NCBI GenBank assembly: GCA_022841665.1
Contig: JALHRB010000019.1
Span: 1-56,600 of the forward strand
Direction: 5' to 3'
From: Pseudolabrys sp.
GTDB taxonomy: Bacteria > Pseudomonadota > Alphaproteobacteria > Rhizobiales > Xanthobacteraceae
DNA length: 56,600 bases
Part shown: positions 33,588 to 41,178 of the stretch, piece by piece
Layout: every line of letters starts with the position of its first letter
Position numbering within the stretch: the stretch's first letter is position 1
The notes under the pieces: generated by a model
Seen by the model: only the letters and a program-made list of their open reading frames with translations
The model's database searches: none
What the model was told of the DNA's origin: nothing
Position numbers and translations under genes: made by a program

Positions 33588-34010
33588 GTGTTGAAGGTCA
33601 CCGACACCATCTCCATCGACGACTCCGAGCTCGAGGAGTCCTTCGTGCGTTCGTCCGGCCCCGGCGGGCAGAACGTCAACAAGGTGTCGTCGGCCGTGCA
33701 GCTGCGTTTCGACGCGCGCCATTCGCCCTCGCTGCCGAACGACGTCGCCATAAGACTGATGAAGCTGGCCGGCAAGCGCCTGACCAAGGAAGGCGTCATC
33801 GTCATCGTCGCGCAGGAGCACCGCGACCAGTCGCGCAACCGCGCCGAGGCGCGCGAGCGGCTGTTCGACCTGATCCGGCAGGCGGCGGTGAAGCCGGTGC
33901 CGCGGCGCAAGACCAAGGTGCCCAAGGCAGCCAAGCGCAAGCGCCTGGACGAGAAAAAGCACCGCGGCGGCATCAAAAGCCTGCGCCGGGGCAGGCCGGG
34001 CTTCGATTAA
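33588..34010 (+). CDS. arfB: Alternative ribosome-rescue factor B (peptidyl-tRNA hydrolase, YaeJ-like)
   Basis: A 140-residue protein with the release-factor GGQ motif at residues 26-28 (SSGPGGQNVNKVSS) and a basic, lysine/arginine-rich tail (from about 100, RRKTKVPKAAKRKRL) that threads into the empty mRNA channel of stalled ribosomes. It lacks the codon-recognition domains of RF1/RF2. The start is GTG 33588 or TTG 33591; no ATG fits. The start is immediately after a dispersed repeat, so the usual ribosome-binding sequence is missing or weak. It is followed by mutL after 88 bases. Confidence 0.92.
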   Translation: MLKVTDTISIDDSELEESFVRSSGPGGQNVNKVSSAVQLRFDARHSPSLPNDVAIRLMKLAGKRLTKEGVIVIVAQEHRDQSRNRAEARERLFDLIRQAAVKPVPRRKTKVPKAAKRKRLDEKKHRGGIKSLRRGRPGFD

Positions 34011-34098
34011 GGCTGAATAACGGGGGTAGGCCCGTCCGTTGCCTCGCAGCGGCCGGATTGCGCCGATAAAGTCGGCCTGCATTCGAATCAGGCCTCTC

Positions 34099-35901
34099 AT
34101 GCCCGTCCGCCAGCTCTCCGAATCGATCGTCAACCGCATCGCCGCCGGCGAGGTGGTCGAGCGCCCGGCGAGCGTCGTCAAGGAACTGGTCGAGAACGCG
34201 CTCGACGCAGGCAGCCGCCGCATCGACGTGCTCACCGACGGCGGCGGCCGCCGCCTCATCCGCGTCACCGACGACGGCGAGGGCATGACGCGCGCCGACC
34301 TCGACCTTGCGGTCGAGCGCCACGCCACCTCCAAGCTCGCCGGCGACGACCTTTTGTCGATCCACACGCTCGGCTTCCGCGGCGAGGCCTTGCCCTCCAT
34401 CGGCTCGGTCGCGCGGCTGACCATCACCACGCGGCACGCCGCCGAGCCGCATGCCTGGACGCTCACCGTCGATGCCGGCGCGAAGTCGGAGATCAAGCCG
34501 GCCGCGCTTACCGGCGGCACCACGGTCGAGGTGCGCGACCTGTTCTACGCCACGCCGGCGCGCCTGAAATTCCTCAAGACCGACCGCAGCGAGGCCGAGG
34601 CCGTGCGCGAGGTGGTGCGCCGCCTCGCCATGAGCCGCCCTGACGTGGCCTTCACGCTCGCCGGCGAGGAGCGCGCCCCGGTCACCTGGGGGCCGGCGGC
34701 GGACAATCTGGCGCGGCTGGGCGACGTCATGGGCGCCGACTTCCGCGCCAACGCCATTGCCATCGCGGCCGAGCGCGAAGGCGTGCGGCTCACCGGCTTC
34801 GCCGGCCTGCCGACGTTGTCGCGCGCCAACTCGCTCGGGCAGTATCTCTTCGTCAACGGCCGGCCGGTGCGCGATAAGCTCCTGGTCGGCGCCGTGCGCG
34901 CGGCCTATGCCGATTACCTGCCGCGCGATCGCCATCCGCTGCTTGCGCTGTTCGTTACGCTCGATACGCGCGAGGTCGACGTCAACGTGCACCCGGCCAA
35001 GACCGAGGTGCGCTTCCGCGACGGCGCGCTGGTGCGCGGGCTGATCGTGCGCGCGCTCAAGGAGGCGCTGGCGCGCGAGGGCCAGCGCGCGGCGACCACC
35101 GGCGGCGGCGCCACCATCGCCACCTTCCGCCCGGCCGCGGCGATGCCGCGCCGCGGCGGCTACGACTGGCGCAATTCGCCGGCGCGCCCGCCCGGTTACG
35201 TGTCGCCGCGCAGCGCCACCGCGCTCGGCTTCGCCGAAGTGGCGCAGGCCGCCTTCGACGTCGGCGGGCCTTCGGCCGACGCCGCCGTAGCCCGCTTCGC
35301 GCCGCAGCCGGATCTGATCGAGCGCCCGCTCGGCGCCGCCCGCGCGCAGGTGCACGAAACCTACATCGTGGCGCAGACGCGCGACGGCCTTGTCATCGTC
35401 GACCAGCACGCCGCGCACGAGCGCATCGTCTACGAGCGCATGAAGGCGGCCATCGCGCAGGCCGGCGTGGCGCGGCAGATCCTGCTCATCCCCGAGATCG
35501 TCGAACTCGACGAAGCCGACGCCGCGCGCCTCGTCGCGCGCGCCGACGATCTGGCGCGGTTCGGCCTCGTCATCGAGTCCTTCGGCCCCGGTGCGGTGGC
35601 GGTGCGCGAGACGCCGTCCATGTTGGGCGAGATCGACGTAAAGGGTCTGATCCGCGATCTCGCCGAGCACATGGCCGAATGGGACGACGAATTGCCGCTG
35701 GAGCGCCGCCTGCTGCACGTCTCGGCGACGATGGCCTGCCACGGCTCGGTGCGCGCCGGCCGCCGCCTCAAGCCGGACGAGATGAACGCGCTGCTGCGCG
35801 AGATGGAGGCCGTGCCCAATTCCGGCCAGTGCAATCATGGCCGGCCGACGTATGTCGAGTTGAAGCTCACCGATATCGAAAGGTTGTTCGGGCGGCGCTG
35901 A
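34099..35901 (+). CDS. mutL: DNA mismatch repair protein MutL
   Basis: A 600-residue protein. The N-terminal GHKL ATPase has [17 protein letters not shown] and [10 protein letters not shown] within residues 30-100. The C-terminal dimerisation domain has [12 protein letters not shown] at about 435-446, matching the DQHA-x2-E-x4-E metal motif of endonuclease-type MutL and unlike the E. coli protein. The linker (about 335-410) is Ala/Pro/Arg-rich. ATG 34099 ([20 protein letters not shown]) is the family start. MutS is not in the window. Confidence 0.96.
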   Translation: MPVRQLSESIVNRIAAGEVVERPASVVKELVENALDAGSRRIDVLTDGGGRRLIRVTDDGEGMTRADLDLAVERHATSKLAGDDLLSIHTLGFRGEALPSIGSVARLTITTRHAAEPHAWTLTVDAGAKSEIKPAALTGGTTVEVRDLFYATPARLKFLKTDRSEAEAVREVVRRLAMSRPDVAFTLAGEERAPVTWGPAADNLARLGDVMGADFRANAIAIAAEREGVRLTGFAGLPTLSRANSLGQYLFVNGRPVRDKLLVGAVRAAYADYLPRDRHPLLALFVTLDTREVDVNVHPAKTEVRFRDGALVRGLIVRALKEALAREGQRAATTGGGATIATFRPAAAMPRRGGYDWRNSPARPPGYVSPRSATALGFAEVAQAAFDVGGPSADAAVARFAPQPDLIERPLGAARAQVHETYIVAQTRDGLVIVDQHAAHERIVYERMKAAIAQAGVARQILLIPEIVELDEADAARLVARADDLARFGLVIESFGPGAVAVRETPSMLGEIDVKGLIRDLAEHMAEWDDELPLERRLLHVSATMACHGSVRAGRRLKPDEMNALLREMEAVPNSGQCNHGRPTYVELKLTDIERLFGRR

Positions 35902-35911
35902 ATTCTCCGCT

Positions 35912-35997
35912 GTCATGCCCGCGAAAGCGGGCATCCAGTACGCCGCAGTCTATCGATAAGTCCGGAAGTACTGGGTCCCCGCCTTCGCGGGGACGAC
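35912..35997. repeat. Two-hairpin dispersed repeat, mosaic arms
   Basis: Left arm GTCATGCCCGCGAAAGCGGG plus CATCCAGTA; right arm TACTGGGTCCCCGCCTTCGC plus GGGGACGAC. The centre has TCTATCGATAAGT, a sequence shared with the centres of other copies (27838, 41096). It lies in the convergent gap between mutL and rsmD. Confidence 0.85.
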
Positions 35998-35998
35998 A

Positions 35999-36553
35999 TC
36001 ACGGCGCCCGCAAAAACACCAACTCCGTATCGTCGTACGTCCGCCGCTCCAGCTCCTCGAATCCTTCCGGCGCCGTGAAGCCCGCGTCCGCCGCTTCCTC
36101 GACCACGACCAAAGCGTCGGGCTTCAGCCAGCCGCCGTCGCGCGCGGCCGCGAGCGCTTTCTCCGCCAGGCCCTTACCATAAGGCGGATCGGCGAACGCG
36201 AGCGAGAACGGCTCCAGCGGATGGCAGGGCCCGAGCTTGGTCGCGTCGCGGCGGAAGATGCGCGTCGTTCCGCCCAAGCCCAGCGCCTCGGTATTGGCGC
36301 GCAGCAGCGCGCGCGCCTCCACGCCGTCGTCGACGAACAGCACGAAGGCCGCGCCGCGCGATGACGCCTCGATGCCGAGCGCGCCGGTGCCGGCGAACAG
36401 GTCGAGCACGCGCGCGCCACTGACCGGGTCGCCATAGGCGTGCATGAGAATGTTGAACAGCGCTTCGCGCAGGCGGTCGGCGGTCGGCCGCAAGCCGTCG
36501 CCTTTCGGCCCGGCGATCGGCCGCGAGCGCAGGCGTCCGCCGACCACGCGCAT
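35999..36553 (-). CDS. rsmD: 16S rRNA guanine-N2 methyltransferase RsmD
   Basis: A 184-residue SAM-dependent methyltransferase that modifies G966 of 16S rRNA. It has MRVVGGRLRSRPI at the start, the SAM loop VLDLFAGTGALGIEASSRGA near residue 50, and the catalytic ADPPYGKG motif near residue 123. Start ATG 36553 overlaps the rluB stop by one base (TAATG), so translation is coupled to rluB. The stop lies next to a dispersed repeat shared with the convergent mutL gene. Confidence 0.93.
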   Translation of the reverse strand: MRVVGGRLRSRPIAGPKGDGLRPTADRLREALFNILMHAYGDPVSGARVLDLFAGTGALGIEASSRGAAFVLFVDDGVEARALLRANTEALGLGGTTRIFRRDATKLGPCHPLEPFSLAFADPPYGKGLAEKALAAARDGGWLKPDALVVVEEAADAGFTAPEGFEELERRTYDDTELVFLRAP

Positions 36554-37638
36554 TATTTCTGTCTCGGATACTTGGGCCGCGGACCACTGGAGCGATCGGG
36601 GCGGCGGCGCTTCTTGTGAATCGGCCTGCGCCTCTTGTCGTCTTCTTGAGGACGGCTCTGCCACTTGCTCTTGTCATTCCGGTCGCGCGCGCCAGCGCGC
36701 GGGCCGGAATCCATAACCCCTGTCTCACGTCTATTGCTCCGACCGGGAGTATGGATTCCGGGCTCCGGCCTTCGGCCGGCCCCGGAATGACGGTGTGGTG
36801 CGTCGCGTCCCTCGCGCCCGCGCGGCGGCTTGGGGTGCGCCGCCGCCGCGCGCGCCTCGTCGTCGCCGAGCGGCGCGTCGAAATCCGCTTCTGCAAGCTT
36901 GATGATCTCCGGTCCCAGCGCCTTGCGCAGCGCCGGCGTCTCGACCTCCTTCACCGCGCACTCCTCGATCGGCCCGAGTTCGAAAGGCCCGAAGGCGATG
37001 CGGATCAGCCGGCTCACTTTGAGCCCGAGCGACTCCATCACCTTGCGCACTTCGCGGTTCTTGCCCTCGCGAATTCCGACATTGAGCCAGCAATTGGATT
37101 CGAGCTGCCGCTCGAGCGTCGCCTCGATCGGCCCATAGTGCACGCCTTCGACGGTCACGCCTTTGCGCAGGCCGTCGAGCACTTCTTGCGTGACGCGGCC
37201 GAGCGCGCGCACGCGGTAGCGGCGCAGCCAGCCGGTCGCCGGCAGTTCCAGCACGCGCGCCAGCCCGCCGTCATTGGTCAGCAGCAGCAGGCCTTCGGTG
37301 TTCATGTCGAGCCGGCCGACGCTGATGAGGCGCGGCAGGTTCTTCGGCAGTGCCGCGAAGATGGTCGGCCGCCCTTCCGGGTCGGAATGCGTGGTGACCA
37401 GCCCGCGCGGCTTGTTGCAGAGGAACAGCCGCGTGCGCGCCTTGCGCGGCAGCGGCTGGCCGTCCACGACGATGCGGTCGCTGGGCTTGACGTTGAGGGC
37501 AGGGGACGCGATCGCCTTGCCGTTGACCGACACGCGGCCGGCCGCGATCCAGGCTTCCGCCTCGCGCCGCGAGGCGAGCCCCGCCCGCGCGATCACCTTG
37601 GCGATCCGTTCGCCTTCATGGGCAGGTTTGTCGGCCAT
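36553..37638 (-). CDS. rluB: 23S rRNA pseudouridine synthase, RsuA/RluB family, with a repeat-derived C-terminal insert
   Basis: A 361-residue protein: S4 RNA-binding domain (about 8-60), then the RsuA-type synthase domain with catalytic D111 in VGRLDMNTEGLLLL and KNREVRKVMESLGLKVSRLIRI near residue 205. The enzyme makes pseudouridine in 23S rRNA helix 80-type sites. The C-terminal tail from about 265 is basic and disordered. Residues about 282-322 are encoded by a complete dispersed repeat (36673-36791) read in frame. ATG 37638 is used; the longer frame runs into another repeat. TAATG coupling links it to rsmD. Confidence 0.9.
   Translation of the reverse strand: MADKPAHEGERIAKVIARAGLASRREAEAWIAAGRVSVNGKAIASPALNVKPSDRIVVDGQPLPRKARTRLFLCNKPRGLVTTHSDPEGRPTIFAALPKNLPRLISVGRLDMNTEGLLLLTNDGGLARVLELPATGWLRRYRVRALGRVTQEVLDGLRKGVTVEGVHYGPIEATLERQLESNCWLNVGIREGKNREVRKVMESLGLKVSRLIRIAFGPFELGPIEECAVKEVETPALRKALGPEIIKLAEADFDAPLGDDEARAAAAHPKPPRGREGRDAPHRHSGAGRRPEPGIHTPGRSNRRETGVMDSGPRAGARDRNDKSKWQSRPQEDDKRRRPIHKKRRRPDRSSGPRPKYPRQK
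36673..36791. repeat. Complete dispersed repeat inside the rluB coding sequence
   Basis: Left arm GTCATTCCGGTCGCGCGCGC...GGGCCGGAATCCAT; right arm ATGGATTCCGGGCTCCGGCC...CCCCGGAATGAC. The 119-base unit has both hairpins and both outer ends and resembles the intergenic copy at 3044-3150. It is translated in rluB as HSGAGRRPEPGIHTPG and onward to GPRAGARDRN without breaking the frame. Confidence 0.9.
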
Positions 37639-37648
37639 GTCTCTCCAC

Positions 37649-37736
37649 GTCATGGCCGGGCTTGTCCCGGCCATCCATGTCTTTCTTGCAGACCGTGTAT
37701 AAAGACGTGGATGCCCGGCACAAGGCCGGGCATGAC
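37649..37736. repeat. Two-hairpin dispersed repeat (GGCCGGGCTTGTCCCGGCC type)
   Basis: Nearly identical to 13692-13778 in both arms, with a different 15-20 base centre (TTTCTTGCAGACCGTGTATAA). It fills the divergent gap between rluB and tadA and ends nine bases before the tadA ATG. Confidence 0.88.
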
Positions 37737-37745
37737 GGAGACTCG

Positions 37746-38192
37746 ATGCCCGCGCCCTCATTCATGGAGATTGCCCTCGACGAAGCCCGCGCGGCGGCCG
37801 CGCGCGGCGAGGTGCCGGTCGGCTGCGTCGTCGTGCGCGATGGCGCGGTGGTGGCGCGCGCCGGCAACCGCACGCTCGCCGACAAGGACCCGACCGGTCA
37901 TGCCGAGTTGCTGGCGATCCGGCAGGCGGCGGCCGCGCTCGGCAGCGAGCGGCTGACCGATTGCGATCTCTATGTGACGCTGGAGCCCTGCGCCATGTGC
38001 GCGGCGGCGATGTCGTTTGCCCGCATCCGGCGGCTCTATTTCGGCGCGGGCGACCCCAAGGGCGGGGCGGTGGAGCACGGCGTGCGCTTTTTTTCGGCGC
38101 CCACCTGCCACCACCGGCCGGAAGTCTATGGCGGCATCGGCGAGAGCGACGCCGCCATCCTGTTGCGCGACTTCTTCCAGGCCCGCCGCTAG
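37746..38192 (+). CDS. tadA: tRNA-specific adenosine deaminase (nucleoside deaminase family)
   Basis: A 148-residue zinc deaminase. The catalytic site is H52-A-E54 in TGHAELLAIRQ with zinc cysteines C82 and C85 in LEPCAMCAAA; ARIRRLYFGAGDPKGGAVEH is the TadA-type segment. TadA converts A34 of tRNA-Arg(ACG) to inosine. I chose ATG 37746, because the upstream in-frame start lies in a dispersed repeat (translating as DVDARHKAGHD). The rsmD-rluB-tadA neighbourhood is a known rRNA/tRNA-modification cluster in Rhizobiales. Confidence 0.93.
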   Translation: MPAPSFMEIALDEARAAAARGEVPVGCVVVRDGAVVARAGNRTLADKDPTGHAELLAIRQAAAALGSERLTDCDLYVTLEPCAMCAAAMSFARIRRLYFGAGDPKGGAVEHGVRFFSAPTCHHRPEVYGGIGESDAAILLRDFFQARR

Positions 38193-38201
38193 ACGGCGGG
38201 T

Positions 38202-38441
38202 TCAGCGTTCCCAGAAGGCCTTGCCGGTTTCGCCATCGCGCTGGCCAGGCGTAAGGCCAAGCCGGGACAGTTCGAAGTCGCCGAGGCCGGCAAGGAAAGC
38301 GCGTTCTTCAAGCCGCGCTGCCCAAAGGCGCAGGCGGCGGCGCGCTCGCCGCACGAGGCCGGCCGGCAGCCGGGCGGCCTGCCCGGCGCGAAATCCGGCA
38401 AAGCCGGGGAGGGCGAGAGCATTGTCATGGCATGTCCTCAT
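38202..38441 (-). CDS. DUF1127-like small basic protein
   Basis: A 79-residue, Arg-rich protein: RLRLWAARLEERAFLAGLGDFELSRLGLTPGQRDGETGKAFWER. The end matches the DUF1127 pattern (Leu...LxDxxLxRxGL...E..K.FW). Small DUF1127 proteins in alphaproteobacteria bind RNA or act in stress and phosphate-related regulation, but only some are studied. ATG 38441 lies five bases after the stop of the metallo-beta-lactamase-fold gene, so the two probably form an operon under the same TetR-type control. The gene is compact and easily missed because two longer, meaningless frames overlap it. Confidence 0.72.
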   Translation of the reverse strand: MRTCHDNALALPGFAGFRAGQAARLPAGLVRRARRRLRLWAARLEERAFLAGLGDFELSRLGLTPGQRDGETGKAFWER

Positions 38442-38445
38442 GGGG

Positions 38446-39201
38446 TCACGCCGCCGCGCTGAACAGCGTTTCGCGCAGCGCGCCGTTGACGCGGCGGTCG
38501 TACTCGTCCGCCAGCGCGTGCAGCGCCGACGCGCCATCGCCCTGGAATGACGGCCCGTGCATCAGCGCCAGCGTTTTCGGCGCGTACTTGGCGAGGCCGC
38601 GAATGGTCTTGCCCATGCCGGGATTGAGCGCCGAATACTGGAACAGGTTTTCGCCTTCCAGTGCCGCGCCGACGATGTCCTTGTCGGTCAGCGCCGGACC
38701 GTCGCCGAGTTGGGTGAACAGGTCGCCGCACAGGAGCGTGCCGGTCGATTCCTCGTACATCACGCCGGCGTCCCAGCCGTGCGGCGTATGCGGGGTATCG
38801 ATGAAGCGCACGCGCTTGCCGCCGCCGAGATCGATGACCTCGCCGTCGTTGAGAATGCGCGGAGGGCGGTCGGCGAAGTCGTTGAGCGACACCATGCTGC
38901 CGGTATTGCCGTGCGCGGCCTGCGCCTGCGGGGCGGCGGCGAGCCATTCGTTCATGGCGCCGCATTCGTCGGCCTCGAAATGGCCGTAGCTGATCCAGCG
39001 CAGCTTCTCCGGCGGGATGATGCGGCGCACGGCGTCCAGGTTGAGCGGAAACATCTTGCGCAGGCCGGTGTGGAACATGAGCGGCTCGTCGCCCAGCACG
39101 AGAAACTGGTTGAAGACGAAGCCGGCGGGCGGGGCGATCTCGGGCACGAAGGTCGAGAGGCGGTAGATGCCGTCGGCGATTTCATTGACTTTGGTTTCCA
39201 T
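38446..39201 (-). CDS. MBL-fold metallo-hydrolase, flavodiiron/ODP-like
   Basis: A 251-residue metallo-beta-lactamase-fold protein. H74-x-E76-x-D78 in YGHFEADECGAMNEW resembles the H-x-E-x-D ligands of flavodiiron-type proteins rather than HxHxDH. DTPHTPHGWDAG and LLCGDLFTQLG supply further ligands (His and Asp). It has no flavodoxin domain, so it may be an ODP-like di-iron protein sensing or reducing oxygen or NO, or a hydrolase. ATG 39201 (METKVNEIADGIYRL) is chosen over 39237. It is divergent from a TetR gene and followed by the DUF1127 gene. Confidence 0.83.
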   Translation of the reverse strand: METKVNEIADGIYRLSTFVPEIAPPAGFVFNQFLVLGDEPLMFHTGLRKMFPLNLDAVRRIIPPEKLRWISYGHFEADECGAMNEWLAAAPQAQAAHGNTGSMVSLNDFADRPPRILNDGEVIDLGGGKRVRFIDTPHTPHGWDAGVMYEESTGTLLCGDLFTQLGDGPALTDKDIVGAALEGENLFQYSALNPGMGKTIRGLAKYAPKTLALMHGPSFQGDGASALHALADEYDRRVNGALRETLFSAAA

Positions 39202-39231
39202 GGCGGGTCTCCAGGACAGGGGTAAATTTCG

Positions 39232-39299
39232 ATGCACAATGGCGTATAATGAAATTTCGGCCTTGTCAATATTGAATGCACATGATAGTGTATTGAAAT
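39232..39299. promoter_or_regulatory. Candidate operator pair between the MBL-fold and tetR genes
   Basis: Two 24-base direct repeats, 39232-39255 (ATGCACAATGGCGTATAATG...) and 39276-39299 (ATGCACATGATAGTGTATTG...), match at 17 of 24 positions, spaced 44 bases apart. Between them is the palindrome CAATATTG (39267-39274). The minus strand has TTGACA (39269 to 39264), and the plus strand has TATAAT (39245-39250). The 100-base gap is strikingly AT-rich. The layout suits a divergent promoter controlled by the TetR-family protein. Confidence 0.55.
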
Positions 39300-39301
39300 A
39301 A

Positions 39302-39874
39302 ATGGCACGAACCTACACCCTGAAAAAGCGGGCCGAGCAGCAGGCGGAGACCCGCCAGCGCATCGTCGAGGCGGCTGTCGAGCTGCACAGCGCCATTGGG
39401 CCTGCGCAGACCAGCCTGAGTATGGTGGCGGAGAAGGCCGGCGTTCAGCGCCACACGCTCTATGCCCATTTCCCGGACGAGCGGGCTTTGCTGGTGGCCT
39501 GTTCGGGCTTGACGGCGGAGCGCGCTCCGCTGCCGGACGCCACGCCGTGGCGCGCGATCGCGGACCGGCAGGAACGCCTGCGCACGGGGCTCACGGAAAT
39601 CTACGGCTGGTATGAGCGCAACGCGACGCGCGCGGCCTGCGTGCTACGCGACGCCGAGAGTCACGCGCTCACCCGGGAGATATCGAAGATGCGCTTCGGG
39701 CCGTTCATGGCGGCCTACCACGAGGTGCTCGGCGAAAAGCTCGACGCCCGGCAACGCGCGGTCCTGCACCTCGCGCTGAGCTTCTACACCTGGCGGAATC
39801 TGGTGTCCGAGAGCGGCCTTCAGCCGGCGGTCGCGGTCGCGGTGATGGTGCAGGCGATCGAAGGCGCGGGGTAG
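39302..39874 (+). CDS. TetR/AcrR-family transcriptional regulator
   Basis: A 190-residue regulator. The N-terminal helix-turn-helix spans about residues 14-60: RQRIVEAAVELHSAIGPAQT, then LSMVAEKAGVQRHTLYAHFPDE, which is the TetR recognition helix and following turn. The C-terminal ligand/dimer domain is helical, with no recognisable inducer class. It is divergent from the MBL-fold gene across a 100-base gap carrying two near-matching direct repeats. It is most likely the autoregulated repressor of that gene and of the DUF1127 gene downstream. Confidence 0.88.
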   Translation: MARTYTLKKRAEQQAETRQRIVEAAVELHSAIGPAQTSLSMVAEKAGVQRHTLYAHFPDERALLVACSGLTAERAPLPDATPWRAIADRQERLRTGLTEIYGWYERNATRAACVLRDAESHALTREISKMRFGPFMAAYHEVLGEKLDARQRAVLHLALSFYTWRNLVSESGLQPAVAVAVMVQAIEGAG

Positions 39875-39880
39875 CGCGCC

Positions 39881-40045
39881 TTACGCCAGCTTGTCGACGA
39901 GCTTGCCCATGCCCGGCGGCGGCGGGGCCGGCTGCGGCGGATTGTCGTTCGCGGCGGCGGCCGTGGCCTCGCGCGGTGGCTGTTGCTCTTGCGCTGTTCC
40001 GGTCTTCGCCATGATGGCCTTGATACCGATGCTGCTGTCGCTCAT
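39881..40045 (-). CDS. Small hypothetical protein with a Pro-rich tail
   Basis: A 54-residue protein: MSDSSIGIKAIMAKTGTAQE at the N-terminus, then Ala/Gln/Pro-rich linker with ANDNPPQPAPPPPG, ending GMGKLVDKLA. The last ten residues could form a short amphipathic helix. AAGGA lies seven bases before ATG 40045, so translation is plausible. It converges with the TetR gene, six bases apart. I do not recognise it; it carries no domain I can name. The strong ribosome site and normal third-position GC are the only support. Confidence 0.55.
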   Translation of the reverse strand: MSDSSIGIKAIMAKTGTAQEQQPPREATAAAANDNPPQPAPPPPGMGKLVDKLA

Positions 40046-40159
40046 GAAATGTCCTTCATTGAGCGCGCACCGTAGTGCCGAGGTCTCAAAATAATGCCTC
40101 CGCCGGCGTTGCAATTGGCGGCGGCGCGGAAAGGCTTTGTTGACTCTGATGAAGTCGCT

Positions 40160-40323
40160 GTCGTCCCGGGCGAGCGCTGCAAGCGCGAGGCCCGGGACCC
40201 ATACGCCGCGGCCTATCGAGACGGCACGGCGTATGGGTCCCCGCCAACACAAGTCGGCTATAGCCGACTTGTGAACTTTGAGTGGCAGACATCGGGTAGA
40301 CCCGATGTCTGAGCGGGGATGAC
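40160..40323. repeat. Composite dispersed repeat with two inserted palindromes
   Basis: Left arm GTCGTCCCGGGCGAGCGCTG...GGCCCGGGACCCATACGCCG; right arm starts GTATGGGTCCCCGCC and ends GCGGGGATGAC, but the hairpin tip is replaced by about 67 bases. These contain a perfect 26-base palindrome (40248-40273, centre GGCTATAGCC) and a 12-bp inverted pair (40286-40297 with 40300-40311, CAGACATCGGGT, loop AG). Confidence 0.85.
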
Positions 40324-40343
40324 AACACCTTACGCGCCCGCGT

Positions 40344-40370
40344 CACCTCTCCCAGAAAGCGGGGAGAGGG
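40344..40370. repeat. Single-hairpin repeat (CCTCTCCC...GGGGAGAGG type)
   Basis: CACCTCTCCCAGAAAGCGGG plus GAGAGGG resembles the arm at 15148-15175. It lies eight bases from the end of the cupin gene and may end its transcript. Confidence 0.65.
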
Positions 40371-40377
40371 CAGAACA

Positions 40378-41037
40378 CTACTTCTTCACCGCGAACGCGA
40401 TCGCCGCGTCGGCATAGATTTTGTACGCTTGCGTCTTCGGCTTGGCCTTGTCGTCTTCGTTGACATACTGGATCGAGCTTTTGCCAAGCAGCGCCTGCGG
40501 CAGGATCATCACGCGGATGAAGCGGCTCGCCGTGTCGGCGGCTTGCGCGAACACCGGGTCGGGTCCGGCCTCGTACCAGGCGCCGCCCGGCCCGTAGGAG
40601 GTCGAGCGCCCGTGCGTGTCGATGCGGATGCCGCCCTCGATCAGGCAGCGGATGCCCGGGCCCTGATGCGTGTGCATAAACGCGCAGCCGCCGGGCGGGA
40701 AGGCGACGCTGTCGGCGCGCATCAGCAGATCGCCCTTCGGCAGCGTTTCCAGGAACGCCGTGAACTTCTCGTGCGTCGCCATGCCGGGCGCGTTCGCCGT
40801 GGTCGAGCCCTGGTCGCCGCGCGCCAATTCCCAGCGCCAGCAGGTGACGCCGGCCACAGACGGCTTCACCGTCACCGTGCCTTCGCCCTGCCAGCCTTCG
40901 CCCGCATTGATGGTCTTGCCCTCGATGACGGCGGCGCCGTGCACCACGAATATGAACCGCGGTAGCGGCGGCAGTTCGAACACGACATTCTCGGCGCTCG
41001 ACAGAACGTCTTCATACAGGCGCAGGACAGGGTGCAT
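40378..41037 (-). CDS. Cupin-domain protein
   Basis: A 219-residue beta-rich protein that appears to hold two cupin barrels. The second (about residues 90-190) has the metal-site pattern SVAFPPGGCAFMHTHQGPGIRCLIEGGIRIDTHG, with His in HTH and Glu in IEGG, plus GPGGAWYEAGPDPVFA. The first (about 20-85) shows FELPPLPRFIFVVHGAAVIEG without an obvious His set. Possible roles are sugar or small-acid binding or dioxygenation; the sequence does not choose. No signal peptide. ATG 41037 is the only sensible start. It is monocistronic, flanked by repeats. Confidence 0.75.
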   Translation of the reverse strand: MHPVLRLYEDVLSSAENVVFELPPLPRFIFVVHGAAVIEGKTINAGEGWQGEGTVTVKPSVAGVTCWRWELARGDQGSTTANAPGMATHEKFTAFLETLPKGDLLMRADSVAFPPGGCAFMHTHQGPGIRCLIEGGIRIDTHGRSTSYGPGGAWYEAGPDPVFAQAADTASRFIRVMILPQALLGKSSIQYVNEDDKAKPKTQAYKIYADAAIAFAVKK

Positions 41038-41058
41038 TACTCACTCCGGCACTATTCT

Positions 41059-41152
41059 GTCGTCCCCGCGAAGGCGGGGACCCATACGCCGAAGCCTATC
41101 GAGAGTACACAGCGTATGGGTCCCGGGTCTCGCTGCGCTCGCCCGGGACGAC
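41059..41152. repeat. Two-hairpin dispersed repeat, mosaic arms
   Basis: Left arm GTCGTCCCCGCGAAGGCGGG plus GACCCATACGC; right arm GCGTATGGGTCCCGGGTCTC...GCCCGGGACGAC. The central CCTATCGAGA is shared with other copies. It lies between purD and the cupin gene, both on the minus strand. Confidence 0.85.
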
Positions 41153-41178
41153 AGGAGAGCGAAAGCAGCCGCAACAAT

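Larger units (their letters stand above)
40046..40377. other. Gene-free stretch of 332 bases filled by repeats
   Basis: No convincing coding sequence. It contains a composite repeat (40160-40323) with two inserted palindromes and a single-hairpin repeat (40344-40370). The remaining first 114 bases (40046-40159) hold the promoter side of the 54-residue gene; I see nothing further in them. Confidence 0.7.

Noticed and set aside
38189-38428. Alternative 79-codon minus-strand frame (MTMLSPSPALPDF...) overlapping the DUF1127 gene
   Set aside because: Its translation is a Pro/Ser/Ala-rich shadow, whereas the other frame gives the DUF1127-like ending and begins right after the MBL-fold gene.
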